64,000 nt of DNA from Sinohyriopsis cumingii (GCA_028554795.2 CM068830.1:43757837-43821836); one strand, 5' to 3'; positions 11,585 to 24,088 are shown, numbered from the stretch's first letter. Made by a program: numbers and translations. The notes: a model not told the origin generated them from the sequence alone.

Positions 11585-12625
11585 TGAATACTGAACACCA
11601 AGAATTGAGTCAGAGAGTATGACTTTTAACACTGAACACTCAGAATCAAGTCAATGGTTACCACTTTTAATAATGAACACTCAGAATCAAGTCAATGAGT
11701 ACAACTCTGAATACTGAACACTCAGAATCAAGTCACAGCGTAGGACTCTGAACATGAACACTCAGAATCAAGCCAACGAATAGGACTTTTAACACTGAAC
11801 ACTCAGAATCAAGTCATAGAGTACGACTTCTAACACTGAACACTCAGAATCAAGTCAGTGAGTACAACTTTGAATACTGAACACTCAGAATCAAGTCATA
11901 GCATAGGACTCTGAACACTGAACACTCAGAATCAAGCCAAAGAGTAGGACTTTTAACACTGAACACTCAGAATCAAGTTATAGAGTAGAACTTTGAACAT
12001 TGAAAACTCAGAATCAAGTCAATGATTATAACTTTGGACACTGAACACTCAGACTCAAGTCATTGAGTACAACTCTGAATCAATTCATAGAGTAGGACTT
12101 TTAACACTGAACACTCAGAATCAAGTCAATGATTATAACTTTGAACACTGAACACTCAGAATCAAGTCATAGAGTAGGTCTTTGGATACTGAACACTCAA
12201 AATCAAGTCAATGAGTACAAATTGTACAGTGAACACTCAGAATCAAATCAATGAGTACAACTTTGAAAACTGAACACTCAGAATCAAGTCATAGAGTAGG
12301 ACTCTGAACACTGAACACTCAGAAACAAGTCAAGGATTAGATGTGATGTTTGATGTGATTTGGATGTGAGGCAGATGCTCTAACCATTAGGTCATCAAGG
12401 AGTAGAACTTTGAACACTGAACATGCAGAATCATATTATACATTGTTTCTGAAGACTGAACACTCAGAATCAAGTCAGTGTTTTTAACAAATGAACACTC
12501 AGAATCAAGTCACTGTGTTTTTAACAACTAAACACTAAGAATCAAGTCACTGTGTTTTTAATAACTAAACACTCAGAATCAAGTAACACTGTTTTCAACA
12601 ACTAAACACTCAGAATCAAGTCATT
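11585..12625. repeat. 41-bp minisatellite
   Basis: The unit centres on gaacactcagaatcaagtc followed by a variable stretch such as atagagtaggacttttaaca. Period is 41 bp at 11761-11843; some units are shorter, and near the right end (12450-12625) the period drops to about 36 bp with a gtgtttttaacaact spacer. About 25 units. An interruption at 12340-12400 contains a SINE-A fragment. Confidence 0.93.
12362..12396 (-). mobile_element. SINE-A head fragment inside the 41-bp array
   Basis: The minus strand reads tgatgacctaatggttagagcatctgcctc in substance, that is the box A head of the SINE-A family. Only about 30 bases remain, next to a short gatgtgattt-like stretch resembling the SINE tail. It probably represents an internally deleted copy that entered the array. 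Confidence 0.6.
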
Positions 12626-12885
12626 GTATTTTGGAAGACTGCAGATGCAAAACATCTGCTCCAACACATCTTTTAGAAATGCATTCAAACACAGAGTTTA
12701 CTCCATTTTAGCTGACAATAAATACTTTAAATGACTCAAACTTCCAATTTTATGCAAAATGCATTCAACCTCTGTTGTAATCCAAACACTAAATAATACA
12801 GAATGAGTAAACAATTGATGAATACATCATTCCCACCCAGTATACTAGGGTTAAGGTTTACCTTTGGCATATATAGGTATAGGAC

Positions 12886-13212
12886 TCTGTGTGTGTGTGT
12901 TTGATTTCGATTGTTTACGTTGCTTTAAATAATTTTCAGTCATATCGCTACAATGTCTGCAGTGTGACAGTTTATAGTCATGTCTAGCACTGGGGCATCA
13001 TGCCGCAGACATGTAGCATGATATCCCACCCAGTCACATTATCCTTATACCAGGCCGACCAGTCCTAACACTAACCTCTTAATGTTGAGCGCCAAGCGAG
13101 GCAGTTGTTAGTACCATTTTTGTAAGTCTTTGGTATGACTCGGCCAAAGATCGAACCCACAACCTCCTGCATCCAAGGCGGACACCCTAACCACTAGGCC
13201 ACTGGAGTGGGC
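12886..13212 (-). mobile_element. SINE-A copy (tRNA-derived), minus strand
   Basis: Read on the minus strand, it starts with the tRNA-like head (box A tggcctagtgg, box B ggttcgatctt), continues with a shared body (gtcataccaaagac, cgctcaacattaagag, ggactggtcggcctgg, tgtgactgggtggg, gacatcatagcgatatgactg) and ends in a (CA)n tail seen here as gtgtgtgt at 12889. Full length for the family is about 320 bp. SINEs are transcribed by Pol III and mobilised by a partner LINE. It forms an inverted pair with the copy at 13614. Confidence 0.9.
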
Positions 13213-13217
13213 ATGTT

Positions 13218-13231
13218 TTTGTGTGTGTGTG

Positions 13232-13322
<91 letters not shown>
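13218..13322. repeat. (TG)n(TA)n compound microsatellite
   Basis: About 12 TG units followed by about 41 TA units. Several ORFs through it encode only Tyr-Ile or Thr-His runs and are artefacts. Confidence 0.98.
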
Positions 13323-13324
<2 letters not shown>

Positions 13325-13345
13325 ATGCACACATATCTACACATA

Positions 13346-13545
13346 GGGGCCCCAGGTGGTCAAGTGGTCTAAAACATTTGCCTTTACCAATCACTGCCTC
13401 TCACCTCTTTCTCCATGTGGGTCTTAGTCTTGGGCTCGGTTACTGTGGGTATATAAGAAAGCTTGCCAGTAGCTTCCTGTGGGTTAGTGCTTCTTCCTGG
13501 GGTTTTTCCCAGTTCTTATATGGGCCAATAATTATTCATGTATGT
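13346..13545 (+). mobile_element. SINE-B copy, diverged
   Basis: It begins ggggccccaggtggtcaagtgg, a mutated tRNA-like box A head, followed by the family body (gtgggtatataagaaagc, ttgccagtagcttcc, ggggtttttccca). Box B is altered (gggtcttagtctt). The 3' end with its AAC-rich tail is missing or unrecognisable, so this is an older copy. Confidence 0.82.
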
Positions 13546-13613
13546 TAAAGATGAAAGTAACATTTATAAATTAAGAATTGTTTTGTGTCAATTCATCACC
13601 TTCAATAATGTTT

Positions 13614-13930
13614 GACCGCTCCAGTGGCCTAGTGGTTAGAGCGTCCATCTCGGATGCGGGAGGTCAGAGGTTCGATCCCTGACTGTGTCATACCAAAGAC
13701 TTACAAAAATGGTACTAACAGCTGCCTCACTTGGCGCTCAGCATTAAGAGATTAGTGTTAGGACTGGTCAGCCTGGTGTCATGATAATGTGACTGGGTGG
13801 GACATCATGCTACATGTCTGCGGCATGATGCCCCAGTGTTAGACATCACTATAAACTGTCACACTGCAGACATCGTAGCAATATGACTGAAAAATTGTTA
13901 AAGCTACATTAAAAATCCAAATCACATCAC
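13614..13930 (+). mobile_element. SINE-A copy, plus strand
   Basis: Near full-length copy: box A tggcctagtggttagagc, box B ggttcgatccc, the family body, and an end in aatccaaatcacatcac. Flanking ttcaataatgttt (13601-13613) and ttcagtattgttt (13931-13943) match at 11 of 13 bases and are the likely target-site duplication. Confidence 0.93.
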
Positions 13931-13943
13931 TTCAGTATTGTTT

Positions 13944-15184
13944 TGGTTGTTGAAATGCCAAATTTATGGATTCATCAATATGTCTATAAACTGTTTCGCT
14001 CCTTAGAAAACCAGTCTAGCCAATTTAAAATTTCTCTAAAGGTCTCATCATTACTGTGCCGTCATTGGAACGTCCAGCTGATGTTCTTATACATTATCGT
14101 ATCTGATAAATCAATTCTAGCAAAAGACTTTATAAAATGTTCATCTATGCATGCAGTAGGATTTAATGGCATCTCAGTGCATTAGTCATTATATGGTGCC
14201 ATCTAAAAGTAAAACTCAAAAACTGTAAAACTTATGAAATAGCACCAAAATCCTAAAAAGAAAAACTTCCATATAAATGCAAGCATAAAGTACAACAAGA
14301 TAAATATATCTAAATTCTGTAAAAGGTATTAAAAAAATAATACTGGCTAATACTGGCAACACATGTAAAATCCTAAAATCTAGTCAAATTCTGTTATACA
14401 AACCGCTAAATGTTCAAATTGTTCTTCGGTGGTACATCATCACTGAGTTCTTTATTGAGTGCACATCAAAATACTTCCATGTCGAACGTTATAAAATATT
14501 CATCTACATGTTCAAACCGAGATTGTTTTAAAGAATAATGTTCCATTTGATCAATGACGGGACTATGTCACTAAACAATATTTGGACAAGGACACAAATC
14601 ACTTAATTACAAATTCCCTTGTGACTTTCTTACAATTATGGTATGCGGCACACAGTCTAGCCATGACAAATATATAAATCTCCAAGTGATACCTTGGCCC
14701 AGATACTGACAGCATAATATGCAATAAATGATCATAAGACATGTGACCCAGGATCTATTACCAGAATGTTCACTGAGCAAACTATCCAATCCTTCCAACA
14801 AAGTCAAAAATTAATCAGATATACGTTTTTTTTACAAAAAGTGAAAGGGTTGATACTGGTGATGACAAACCCTGGAAAGACCAAAATGATCAATCAAGGC
14901 AAAGAACTTTGGCAAATACAATGCATGTAATGCATTGATGCATCTTTCAGTTTAAAAAAAACCCACTAAGTGCACTGCAGCAGATTCAAACAATACAAAT
15001 AATATAAACACTCATTTTTCTGAGAAGTGTTACTGAGTGGTACCACCCTGAAGAATGCAAAGTGCATGCACCACCTGCTGCAGTCTTCTGATTCACCTCA
15101 ACAGTGCTCACTGTTACAATTAAACGAAAATGGATGTTCTCTCTCTGAGTCTCTCTCTTCTCTCTCTCTGCTAATAAAGGTTGC
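13944..15184. other. Stretch without recognisable gene
   Basis: AT-rich, no ORF over 80 codons, no repeated unit visible. A short pyrimidine-rich tctctctct run lies near 15140-15170 just before the next array. Confidence 0.5.
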
Positions 15185-15412
15185 TTCATTGTAATTCCAC
15201 ATAAACAGAATCAACAGATGAGCCTAGCCTTCATTGTAATTCCACATAAACAGAATCAACAGATGAGCCTGACCTTCATTGTAATTCCATACAAACAGAA
15301 TCAACAGATGATCCTGGCCTTCATTGTAATTCCACATAAACAGATTCAACAGATGAGCACAACCTTCAATGTTGTAATTCCACACCAACAGAATCAACAG
15401 ATGATCCTGCTG
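15185..15412. repeat. 45-bp minisatellite, five units
   Basis: The unit runs from ttcattgtaattccacat to agatgagcctggcc. The 45-bp period is divisible by three and yields a 15-residue repeat on the plus strand (15218-15445, IVIPHKQNQQMSLAF-like) and another on the minus strand. The last unit has a 3-bp insertion. No signal peptide or promoter context supports translation. Confidence 0.9.
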
Positions 15413-15719
15413 CTGCAGGCCTTCAGTGCAAATCTGGCAGTGTGACCAACAATACTGACAATAGTTTAATCCAAGCAGAAAATGACAGTCCATGTTACAA
15501 AACCTATTAGAGTCTGACTGTTACAACATTAATGAGAGTCTTTGTTACAACACAAATGAGAGTGCTGTAAATAGTACATGACACACCCATCTCATGACCT
15601 TTATTTCTACCAATGACCTTGATGTGGGAACTAGGGACTTGACTATTGTAAACTTTATCAAAATAACAGTAGGGGTTCAAAAGTGACAGCATCAATAAGG
15701 AAGTAGGTCAGTAACTTGC
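15413..15719. other. Spacer without recognisable feature
   Basis: Short diverged repeats of agtctgactgttacaaca and gagagtctttgttacaaca occur near 15510-15560. Otherwise nothing recognisable. Confidence 0.4.
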
Positions 15720-16850
<1,131 letters not shown>

Positions 16851-16904
16851 CAAAGTTTATGGACACATGCAAATGTTAATGGATGGAGAGACAACACTTT
16901 AACA

Positions 16905-17396
16905 TTCTGTATATACTCACTTATAAGAACAATCCAAATATGGGGCCCCGAGTGGCCGAGTGGTCTAAAGCACTCTCCGTTGCGGATCACTGCCATCTCA
17001 CCTCTGTCTGTGTGGGTTCGAGTCTTGGATTCGGCCAATGTGGGTATGTGAGAAAGCTTGCCAGTAGCTTCTCATGGGTCGGTGGTTCTTTCCGGGGTTT
17101 TCCAGGATTCTTCCTCCAATATTAATACTGGCCGCCATGTATAGCCTATCGTGTGCTGAAAAATGGCGTTAAACCCCACAACAACAAAAACAACAACAAT
17201 TCAAATGTAAAATGCACTTAACCAGGTCTGCCGGTATATCACGTACCAGCAGATCTGGGTATGTGCAGTTTGTTAGGAGTAATCAGTAAAAAATAAAAAA
17301 TACATAGACCATAACCTGCAGGTGCATTATGCTATGGCAGATCAAGGTCTTTGTTGTATGCAGTTAGCCTCGATTTATAAGCAATTATGTATGGTA
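16905..17396. mobile_element. Palindromic MITE (family P) split by a SINE-B
   Basis: The left end tatatactcacttataag (16909-16927) and the right end ttataagcaattatgtatggta (17374-17395) are imperfect inverted repeats, as in the copies at 33663, 58785 and 63345. The inside carries the family's typical hairpin words (agatctgggtatgtgcag, cctgcaggtgcattatgc, agatcaaggtctttgttg). A SINE-B with a target duplication sits between the left end and the first hairpin. Confidence 0.8.
16941..17194 (+). mobile_element. SINE-B copy nested in the MITE
   Basis: A well-kept copy: tggggccccgagtggccgag head with box A tggccgagtgg, box B ggttcgagtctt, body (gtgggtatgtgagaaagc, ttgccagtagcttc, ggttctttccggggttttcc), gccgccatgtatagcctatc and an end aaatggcgttaaacccc with (AAC)n. 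The flanks aacaatccaaat (16928-16939) and aacaattcaaat (17195-17206) differ at one base and are the target-site duplication. Confidence 0.93.
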
Positions 17397-19526
17397 ATGC
17401 TTACAATATAATATGCCAAACTTAAGATGGGCAGATACAAAGTCTTTTTTTGTTGTCTTGGACAGATATTTGTGTTCTTGCTTTCTCATTTGAATGTATG
17501 CTTTTGGTTCCAATGCACAAAACCAGTCTCCAAATGTACTGAAAAAAGCTTGCTGACTCTTTGTTACAGTGGAATTATTTAGGATCTATTGGACTCAGAG
17601 TGTAAGATTTACCTGCATACTTGTTTCACTGTCATTTTTTAAAATGATTTTTAAACTTGAAGATACTGGTATAAAATGATACCTTTGGAAAAACATAGAT
17701 TATTTGGAGCTTGGTACATTATCTGTTGGAATCTGGTGATGTTTTATGGAACAGGCATTTCTGGGTCACTTTAAGCGTCAGTTGGGACTGTTTGGAATTA
17801 AAGCATTGTCTTCGGTTCAAATAATCACAAATATCTGTACGTATTTACCATTCCATTTTATCTGCAATAATTCCAGTTTTCCAATGAACCGGGATTTCGT
17901 TAGAAGTTACAAATATGAAAGAAAGGGCTGCAAGGTGATCCCACAATCAAATCATTACCATATAACAGATGACCTTGATGTCAAGGTCAAATGGTTGAGG
18001 CAGAATGTTGAGGAATGAATTGTGTTATCTTCAGGATGAAGAAAAGACAACATGGGATTTAATAAGTATATCCCCGTGAAAAAAAACATGAACAAAACGG
18101 TTGATGGCGGCAATTCCATCACTGCCATAACTGGAAAAGTGACATATGCCTGAATCCCATTTTTATAGGCTCAAAAAAAATTCAATTTTTAGCAGTTCAA
18201 GAAAGTTTACAAATAAACTCCATCAAGATTTGCATAACCAAAGTTCATCCAGTCAAGGGCTTGACCGGATCCTAATTTAAAATAATGTATATGAATTGTT
18301 TACTGCCTTATATTTATTAAATGACTTGGCAAAGTCTGGGCAACTTGCACAAACATTTTGAGTGGCAACTTCCCAAATTCAGTTATAGAATTTAACCAGG
18401 TGTAATTAATTGAATTGACAGGTGTGGTTCCCACCCTACAAACACTAAAAGTGCATAAATAAATAAATAAGTCAATTTAAAAAAAAAAATTTGGACAAAG
18501 TTAAGTAATAAAGTTATTCTTGCTTTGTAACATGTTGAACAAATTGATATTGTAGTACCTGTCAGACCGAATGCATTTACATTAAAATATAGTGACACTG
18601 CCAAAAGACTCGGATTTAATGAAGTATTTAAGTCAAACCTTTCGAGGGATTTGCCTGTAATCCCATGGTAATACATTATGATGGATCACTGTTCCAGCTT
18701 AACAACTTGAAAAGGACAATGGGTGCCTGAGATCTCCCCAAAAGGGAACTGAGCATTTGAAATTCTTGTAAAAGTCTGTTTGATTCTGCATAAAAGTTCT
18801 GAAAGCAGTATAAATATATCCAACAACAAAAATACACCTTCTAAAAGTATATCATATAAATTCTTTTAATTAACTCCACAAACTGTAACTGTAAAAAATA
18901 CCTGAAGAAACTCATTTATGTCTGTAACGCTACAGAAATATGACAGGCATGGGTATCTGAACCTACTGTATTTTCTATTATACTGGGAATGTATTTTCTA
19001 GTAACACAGAGAAGGTATTTCCAAGGAAATCCCTAACATAATGTATCACCTGTTCACATAGGAAGTGTAAAAATCATTTACAGGATGTTTTCTTTTACAC
19101 CATGCTGTCAGCAGGTCATACTGGCATCAATCCATACACTGACTGAATTCTCTCAAAATGTATACACAAAGCATGACCCAATTCTCCAGGATGCTGTCTG
19201 AGACCATTACACAGCCATACACACATACTTTAAAGTTTAAAAATAAAGGAAAGGTCATGGTATAGCCTTCAAACTTCTATGATTTTCACCTTTTCTCCAA
19301 CCACACTCCCACCCCTCTGAATGCAATTAATTCTACACCAGACTTTTTAACATGCAGTAAATTCTGAACTCTGGCTTATTAACATCACTCCTTAGATGCC
19401 TTAGTTGATGAAATGTTTGAGATTCTTGAATAATAACTATTTGCATAAAATAAATGTAATATTTAAAAATTATAATGAAATAATAATAATAATAACAATA
19501 TTAAAAAGTGTATATGTTAAAGCATA
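17397..19526. other. Stretch without recognisable gene
   Basis: AT-rich. The longest ORFs are 17746-18018 plus (90 codons) and 18392-18676 minus (94 codons); neither shows a motif or convincing splice frame. A (AAAT)n-like aaataaataaata stretch lies near 18455. Nothing else is recognisable. Confidence 0.5.
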
Positions 19527-20468
19527 CGTCTGTTCTTGGACCTGTTCTCTTCATTCTATACACTCTGCCGCCCTCAAGTGTCATAAATCATCATCCAGTA
19601 TCTCACCAATTGTACGCTGATGACACACAAATATACATATCTAGCCACCCAACTGAAGTTGATGCTACCATCCAAGGTGTAGAGAGGTGCATTTCTGATG
19701 TGAAATCATGGATGACATGTAACAAGCTGCAGATGAATGATGATAAAACTGAGGCCATTCTGATTACAAAACAAAAACTTTCTCATTCACATCCTTTACC
19801 TCAAACAATAAATATCAGCAACACCAACATTAAATTTTCATACAATCAGTACGAAACCTAGGTGTTACTCTGGACAGTACTCTCACATTGCACCAACATG
19901 TCATGAACATATGCAGGGCTGCATATCTTGAGCTGAGACACATCAGCTCCATTCGCAAATATCTTTCAGCTGATGCCACTAAAACACTTGTGTGTTCATT
20001 AGTACTTTCAAGACTGGATTATTGTAACTCAGTTCTGTCTGGTTCATCTCAATATCTGCTCCAGAAACTTCAAACAGTTCAAAACACAGCTGCTCGGATC
20101 ATACTTAGAGTACCACGATCAAAGCACACCTCCCCGCTGCTCTGTACCAGACACTGGCTATCCATTCAATCCAGAATCAAACACAAAATTTGTTCTCTGT
20201 GCTACGTTTCACTGACGGACTCTAGTCCAACATACATATCCGACCTAACCCATGTGTACACACCAGCAAGATACTTACGTTCCTCTTCTGACAATCGTAT
20301 ACTCATTATTCCCGCTATGAAAACAAAGTCATATGGACAGCGTTCTTTTGTATAACAGGGCCCAGCAGCATGGAATGAATTGCCCACTGAACTTGGACAC
20401 AAAGACACAGTGATCCCATTCAAGAGTGCTCTCAAAACTCACTTATTTCAACCGCAAGAACAAAATTA
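19527..20468 (+). pseudogene. CR1/L2-like reverse transcriptase C-terminal half, broken
   Basis: The first segment (to 19861) contains HQLYADDTQIYI with the catalytic YADD (19613-19624), WMTCNKLQMNDDKTE and the downstream strand. After a frame change near 19860, the segment 19888-20355 holds LSRLDYCNSVLSG, LQTVQNTAARIIL and RYLRSSSDNRILIIP, the thumb and C-terminal region. A stop at 20354 precedes GPAAWNELP in the same frame, which continues to about 20468. The element encodes the enzyme for its own copying; this copy cannot. Confidence 0.88.
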
Positions 20469-20663
20469 AAGACCTAATGTTTCCTACCTTAAATATTCTC
20501 AGCATGCTTTTTTCTTCTTCTAATTTCATGGTGTTTGTTTTTGTAATCACATCATTATATGTTTTTTCATCTTATAGGTGTTGTCTAATGTTGTAAAGTG
20601 CTTAGAGCTTCTAAAGATTAGGCACTATACAAAGTACTCATTATTATTATTATTATTATTATT
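19527..20663 (+). mobile_element. CR1/L2-like LINE, 5'-truncated 3' half
   Basis: The copy begins inside the reverse transcriptase at SVLGP, immediately before the YADD box, and ends with an (ATT)n tail (20639-20663). The 3' UTR contains tgtaaagtgcttagagc...taggcactatacaaag, a 3' tail motif common to CR1/L2/Rex1-type elements (family knowledge). Truncation at the 5' side is the usual result of incomplete reverse transcription. Confidence 0.88.
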
Positions 20664-20984
20664 ATCATAAGCTACCTAAATTAAATTAATTAAATTACAT
20701 AACTGCCTTCTTAAACTGCATTTCTTTCACCAAATATACTTCTATAAAAACCAACTTTCCTAAAGGAAACCATGTTCCACTTTCCAGCAAGGACTGTCAA
20801 TGATGGGTTTAAATGAATAACACATAAAGTTTGAAGTTTAAAATTATGATTTCATTTTCAGCAGGGACTGTCAAAGAAAAGCTTGACTGAACGACACATA
20901 AAGTTTGAACATAATATTACAACTTCAACAAATGAAAATTTACATATTTCCTAAAAGATTTAATTTTTTACTTATCCATCCACT
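20664..20984. other. Spacer without recognisable feature
   Basis: Two diverged copies of a stretch around agcaaggactgtcaatg...cacataaagtttgaa (about 20785-20835 and 20860-20910) suggest a small tandem duplication. No gene is visible. Confidence 0.4.
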
Positions 20985-21680
20985 AACTCTGTCAAAACTC
21001 AAACTCTACAGACTTTAAGAGATGCAAAATTCAACAACATCACAGACAAAATATTAAATACTGACCTAACCAAATACAACCAAATTATTATTTTAGTAGG
21101 TGGAAATGATGCCAGTGAGGGAAGGTCACTAAATCAGATCAGAACAGATTTTGAAAGTTTACTGTATGCTGCTAGGTACTGCAGCCCAATTACATTTAAG
21201 ATAATGATATCAGGACTACCTCCTTGTATGGACACCAAGGCAAGAAATCAATAATCTGATAATTGACCTATGTGAAGACTTCAGCCTATAGTACATTACA
21301 AAATACACTTCTTTCTTTCTTCTGAACCACTATGTCAACCTAAGTCTCTACCACAGACCCTACAGTACATTACAAAATACACTTCTTTCTTTCTTCTGAA
21401 CCACTATGTCAACCTAAGTCTCTACCACAGACTAAGTCTCTACCACAGAGACAAAATTCATTTAAGCAGAAAAGGAACCTCTCAACTACTGAGAAATATT
21501 AACATGTATGCCCCATTTTCAGGCACTATAATGAAGAGTATGTACTGTCTCTACTGTTGAGAAACTGGGCATGCCATCATGGCAAACAGATTGAGTGCTT
21601 TAGATGCCATAAATCTGGACACAAACGAAGACTGCTGTCAATCTATTATATATTCTAGGAAGCTGGCAAAGAGGAGAATG
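20985..21680 (+). pseudogene. CR1-like ORF1 remnant with SGNH-hydrolase-like block and zinc knuckle
   Basis: Translation with frame changes gives ILVGGNDASEG (about 21090), a GxND-type block as in SGNH/GDSL esterase domains of CR1 ORF1 proteins, then ITFKIMISGLPP, and DKIHLSRKGTSQLLRN (about 21445), which contains the D-x-x-H pair expected for the catalytic Asp and His. Downstream, CFRCHKSGHKRR (about 21597) resembles a CCHC knuckle. In CR1 elements ORF1 binds nucleic acid, and the esterase role is uncertain. A 74-bp tandem duplication and stops break this copy. Confidence 0.72.
21291..21438. repeat. 74-bp tandem duplication inside the CR1 ORF1 remnant
   Basis: The stretch from gtacattacaaaatacac to ctctaccacagac occurs at 21291 and again at 21365 and is practically identical, followed by an extra 15-bp copy of taagtctctaccaca. 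Near identity shows that this duplication is much younger than the retrotransposon around it. Confidence 0.93.
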
Positions 21681-21894
21681 CCAATGCTTCATTTACAACA
21701 AATCTAAATGTACCTAGTGAGACTCTTGAATATAACTATTCAATGAACACTATTGTAGATGCAAACTTAAATGGATTTTCAGGGTTTGGCTAATATATAT
21801 GAACATTTAAATATAGAAATAGGATGTCAGAATGATAAAAGTAGTAGTCACACAATCTCAGTGAGTACCCATTACATGATGATGTACATATAAT

Positions 21895-23058
21895 TGATAT
21901 GAAACTAAATACAAACAGTTTTAACATAGATCACTTAAATGTAGAAGGTATAGTAGGAAAGATAGACCAGATTAAGTTAATATTGTCTTCCAAGGAAAAT
22001 ATTATACATTGTTTTAGGACTGAAACCAAATTAAATGCTAACCACAATGATCTATTTCACTGTCAAGGCTACAATAAACCATTGCGCAGGGACAGAGAGA
22101 CAGCAGGGGCAGGTCTTGTTTTATACATTAGGGAAGATATGCAGAAAGACAACTTGACTTGGAATCACATGAAATTGAGAGTATTGGGTGGAAATGTTTC
22201 AAAATAACGCAAAATCATTCCTAGTTGGTTTCATTTATAGGCCACTTTCCTCCAAAGCAATTCAGAATGATACCTTCTTGAAACATGGAAAATGTTCTTG
22301 CACAGGAGAAAGAAACATATATACTTGGATATATAAATAAGTACCTTGTCAATACTCAAATAAGGAACAACTGGATGGAATTTATTAAATCATTAGGCCT
22401 AGACCAGCTGGTAAATGAGCCCACAAGGGTAACAGAAAAATCAAGCAATCTTATTGATCACATTTATACCAACCTACCAGACAATGTGGCATGTGTTTAT
22501 GTACCGAATGTTGGTCTTAATGACCATTATCCTACTTTTTTGACAAGAAAGGTTAAATGCAAGAAAAATAAGAAAAATACACACAAAATGATCACTTACG
22601 GATCGTTCAAAATTTTTAATTAAGAACAATTTCTCAATGACCTATATAAAGTTCCATGGAATATGATCCAAAATTTGGATGACACAGATGAACGTCTGAG
22701 GGTGTGGACTGATTTATTCATAGATGTAGTCTCTAAGCATGCACCACTGAAAGTATAACAAGTAAAGACTGAAATTCAACCTTAAACTGGCTTACTACTG
22801 AAATCCTAAATGCTATGAAAACATGAGACAAATTCAAGGCTATGGGAAACCATGCACAATATAAAGTATGGAGAAATAAAATAACAAGTATGATTAAATA
22901 AACTAAAAAAAAAAAATTTATTATCAATCATTGCTTGACAACACAAACTCCATTTGGTAAATCTTCAATGAACTCACTCGAGGAACACACAAAGATCAGA
23001 CAAATAAAATTCACTCACTTCTGGTAAATGACACCATAGTCACAGATGACACTGACAA
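21895..23058 (+). pseudogene. CR1-like ORF2 endonuclease and start of linker, broken
   Basis: From 21899 the frame gives FNIDHLNVEGIVGKID, then HCFRTETKL (catalytic Glu), RRDRETAGAGLVLYIRED, FIYRPLSSKA (in another frame), YILGYINKYL where GDIN would be expected (Asp to Tyr), SSNLIDHIYTN and LNDHYPTF (the SDH-like block, Asp and His kept). The part from 22620 to 23040 matches the usual linker before the reverse transcriptase, with stops. The copy ends where a SINE-A begins; no reverse transcriptase follows on the other side. Confidence 0.85.
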
Positions 23059-23060
23059 TG

Positions 23061-23264
23061 ACATGTAGCATGATGTCCCACCCAGTCACATTATCCTGAC
23101 ACTAGGCTGACCAGTCCTAACACAAACCTCTTAATGCTGAGTGCCTAGCAAGGTAGCTGTTAGTACCATTTTTATGTCTTTGGTATGACTCAGCTGGGGT
23201 TTGAACCCACGACCTCCCACATCTGGGGAGGATGCTCTAACCACTAGACTACAGGAGCAGTCAA
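23061..23264 (-). mobile_element. SINE-A copy, 3'-truncated, minus strand
   Basis: Read on the minus strand: head with box A tctagtggttagagc, box B ggttcaaacc, the gtcataccaaagaca block, and the body up to tgggtgggacatcatgct. The last third of the family, with its CA tail, is absent. It abuts the CR1 endonuclease remnant. Confidence 0.87.
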
Positions 23265-23640
23265 TTAGGTAGGTGAGGGGATACACTGGTACAGTGCAAA
23301 ACCACCTAATGAACTTATAATTTTGATCATGCAAGTTTAGAATTTTATTATTTTTCTTACAGGGCAAAACAACACTCTTGATAGAGCATGAGAAAGGGGG
23401 TGTGTATCAAATGTATCTTACAAAGGTTTATCAGCAGAGATCTGGGTGAAGGACACTGGGCTGGTGCTTTACAGCACAGAAACACTTTGAAGATTCTATC
23501 ATGCCCAAGGACACATCACAGCAGCTGATCTGTTGGTCCAAATAAAAAATGCACATTTCTGGTCACAAGTCAAATGCCTGAACTTGGTCCAAATTATTTA
23601 AAAAAAACACTCTTCTGGGGAAAAAGGTCCAAATAAAAAA

Positions 23641-23680
23641 GATGCTCTTTCTAACCACTAGGCCACCGGATCGGTCAGTT
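23641..23680 (-). mobile_element. SINE-A head fragment
   Basis: The minus strand reads tgaccgatccggtggcc then tagtggttagaaagagcatc, the first 38 bases of the SINE-A head with a mutated start. Nothing of the body follows. Confidence 0.65.
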
Positions 23681-24085
23681 AAATAGGTAACACATGACAA
23701 AGACAGTAGCTTTTCACCAGGGACCAACCATTCATTTTGTTGGGGGGGGAGGAATTTTCTATTGAACTGGATTATTTATTTATTTTCTCCCTAAATACAA
23801 TTTTTTTCCATCTAATATATGTAATATAATTATATCTTCTATAAATCTGAGGAAGAATGGTTGTGGGGAGGCGGAAAATTGATTTCATAAAAGACTGTCT
23901 CCCCCGTGGAAGATAATGGTCAGTCCCATATAACAGTCTAATGTTTCGTTTAAAGATGTCATGTGTATGATACGCAGATTCACAACAAATAGGTAAACGT
24001 TGCATACATTATTTGGCTTGTTCCACCTCAATAGGAATTTTTAATCATTCAAAGTACAAGATCTGAAGTCAGGAAGACAATAACA
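23681..24085. other. Spacer without recognisable feature
   Basis: AT-rich; a run of nine G at about 23742. A 77-codon minus-strand ORF (23772-24005) shows no motif. Confidence 0.4.
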
Positions 24086-24088
24086 ACA

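Noticed and set aside
12886-13212. tRNA gene in the SINE heads
   Set aside because: Boxes A and B are present, but the heads are fused to SINE bodies and do not form a full cloverleaf with a matched acceptor stem; the same holds for all SINE-A, B and C copies.
17746-18018. 90-codon plus-strand ORF
   Set aside because: No recognisable domain, internal donor-like gtacgt without a matching acceptor, and AT-rich chance ORFs of this size are expected here.
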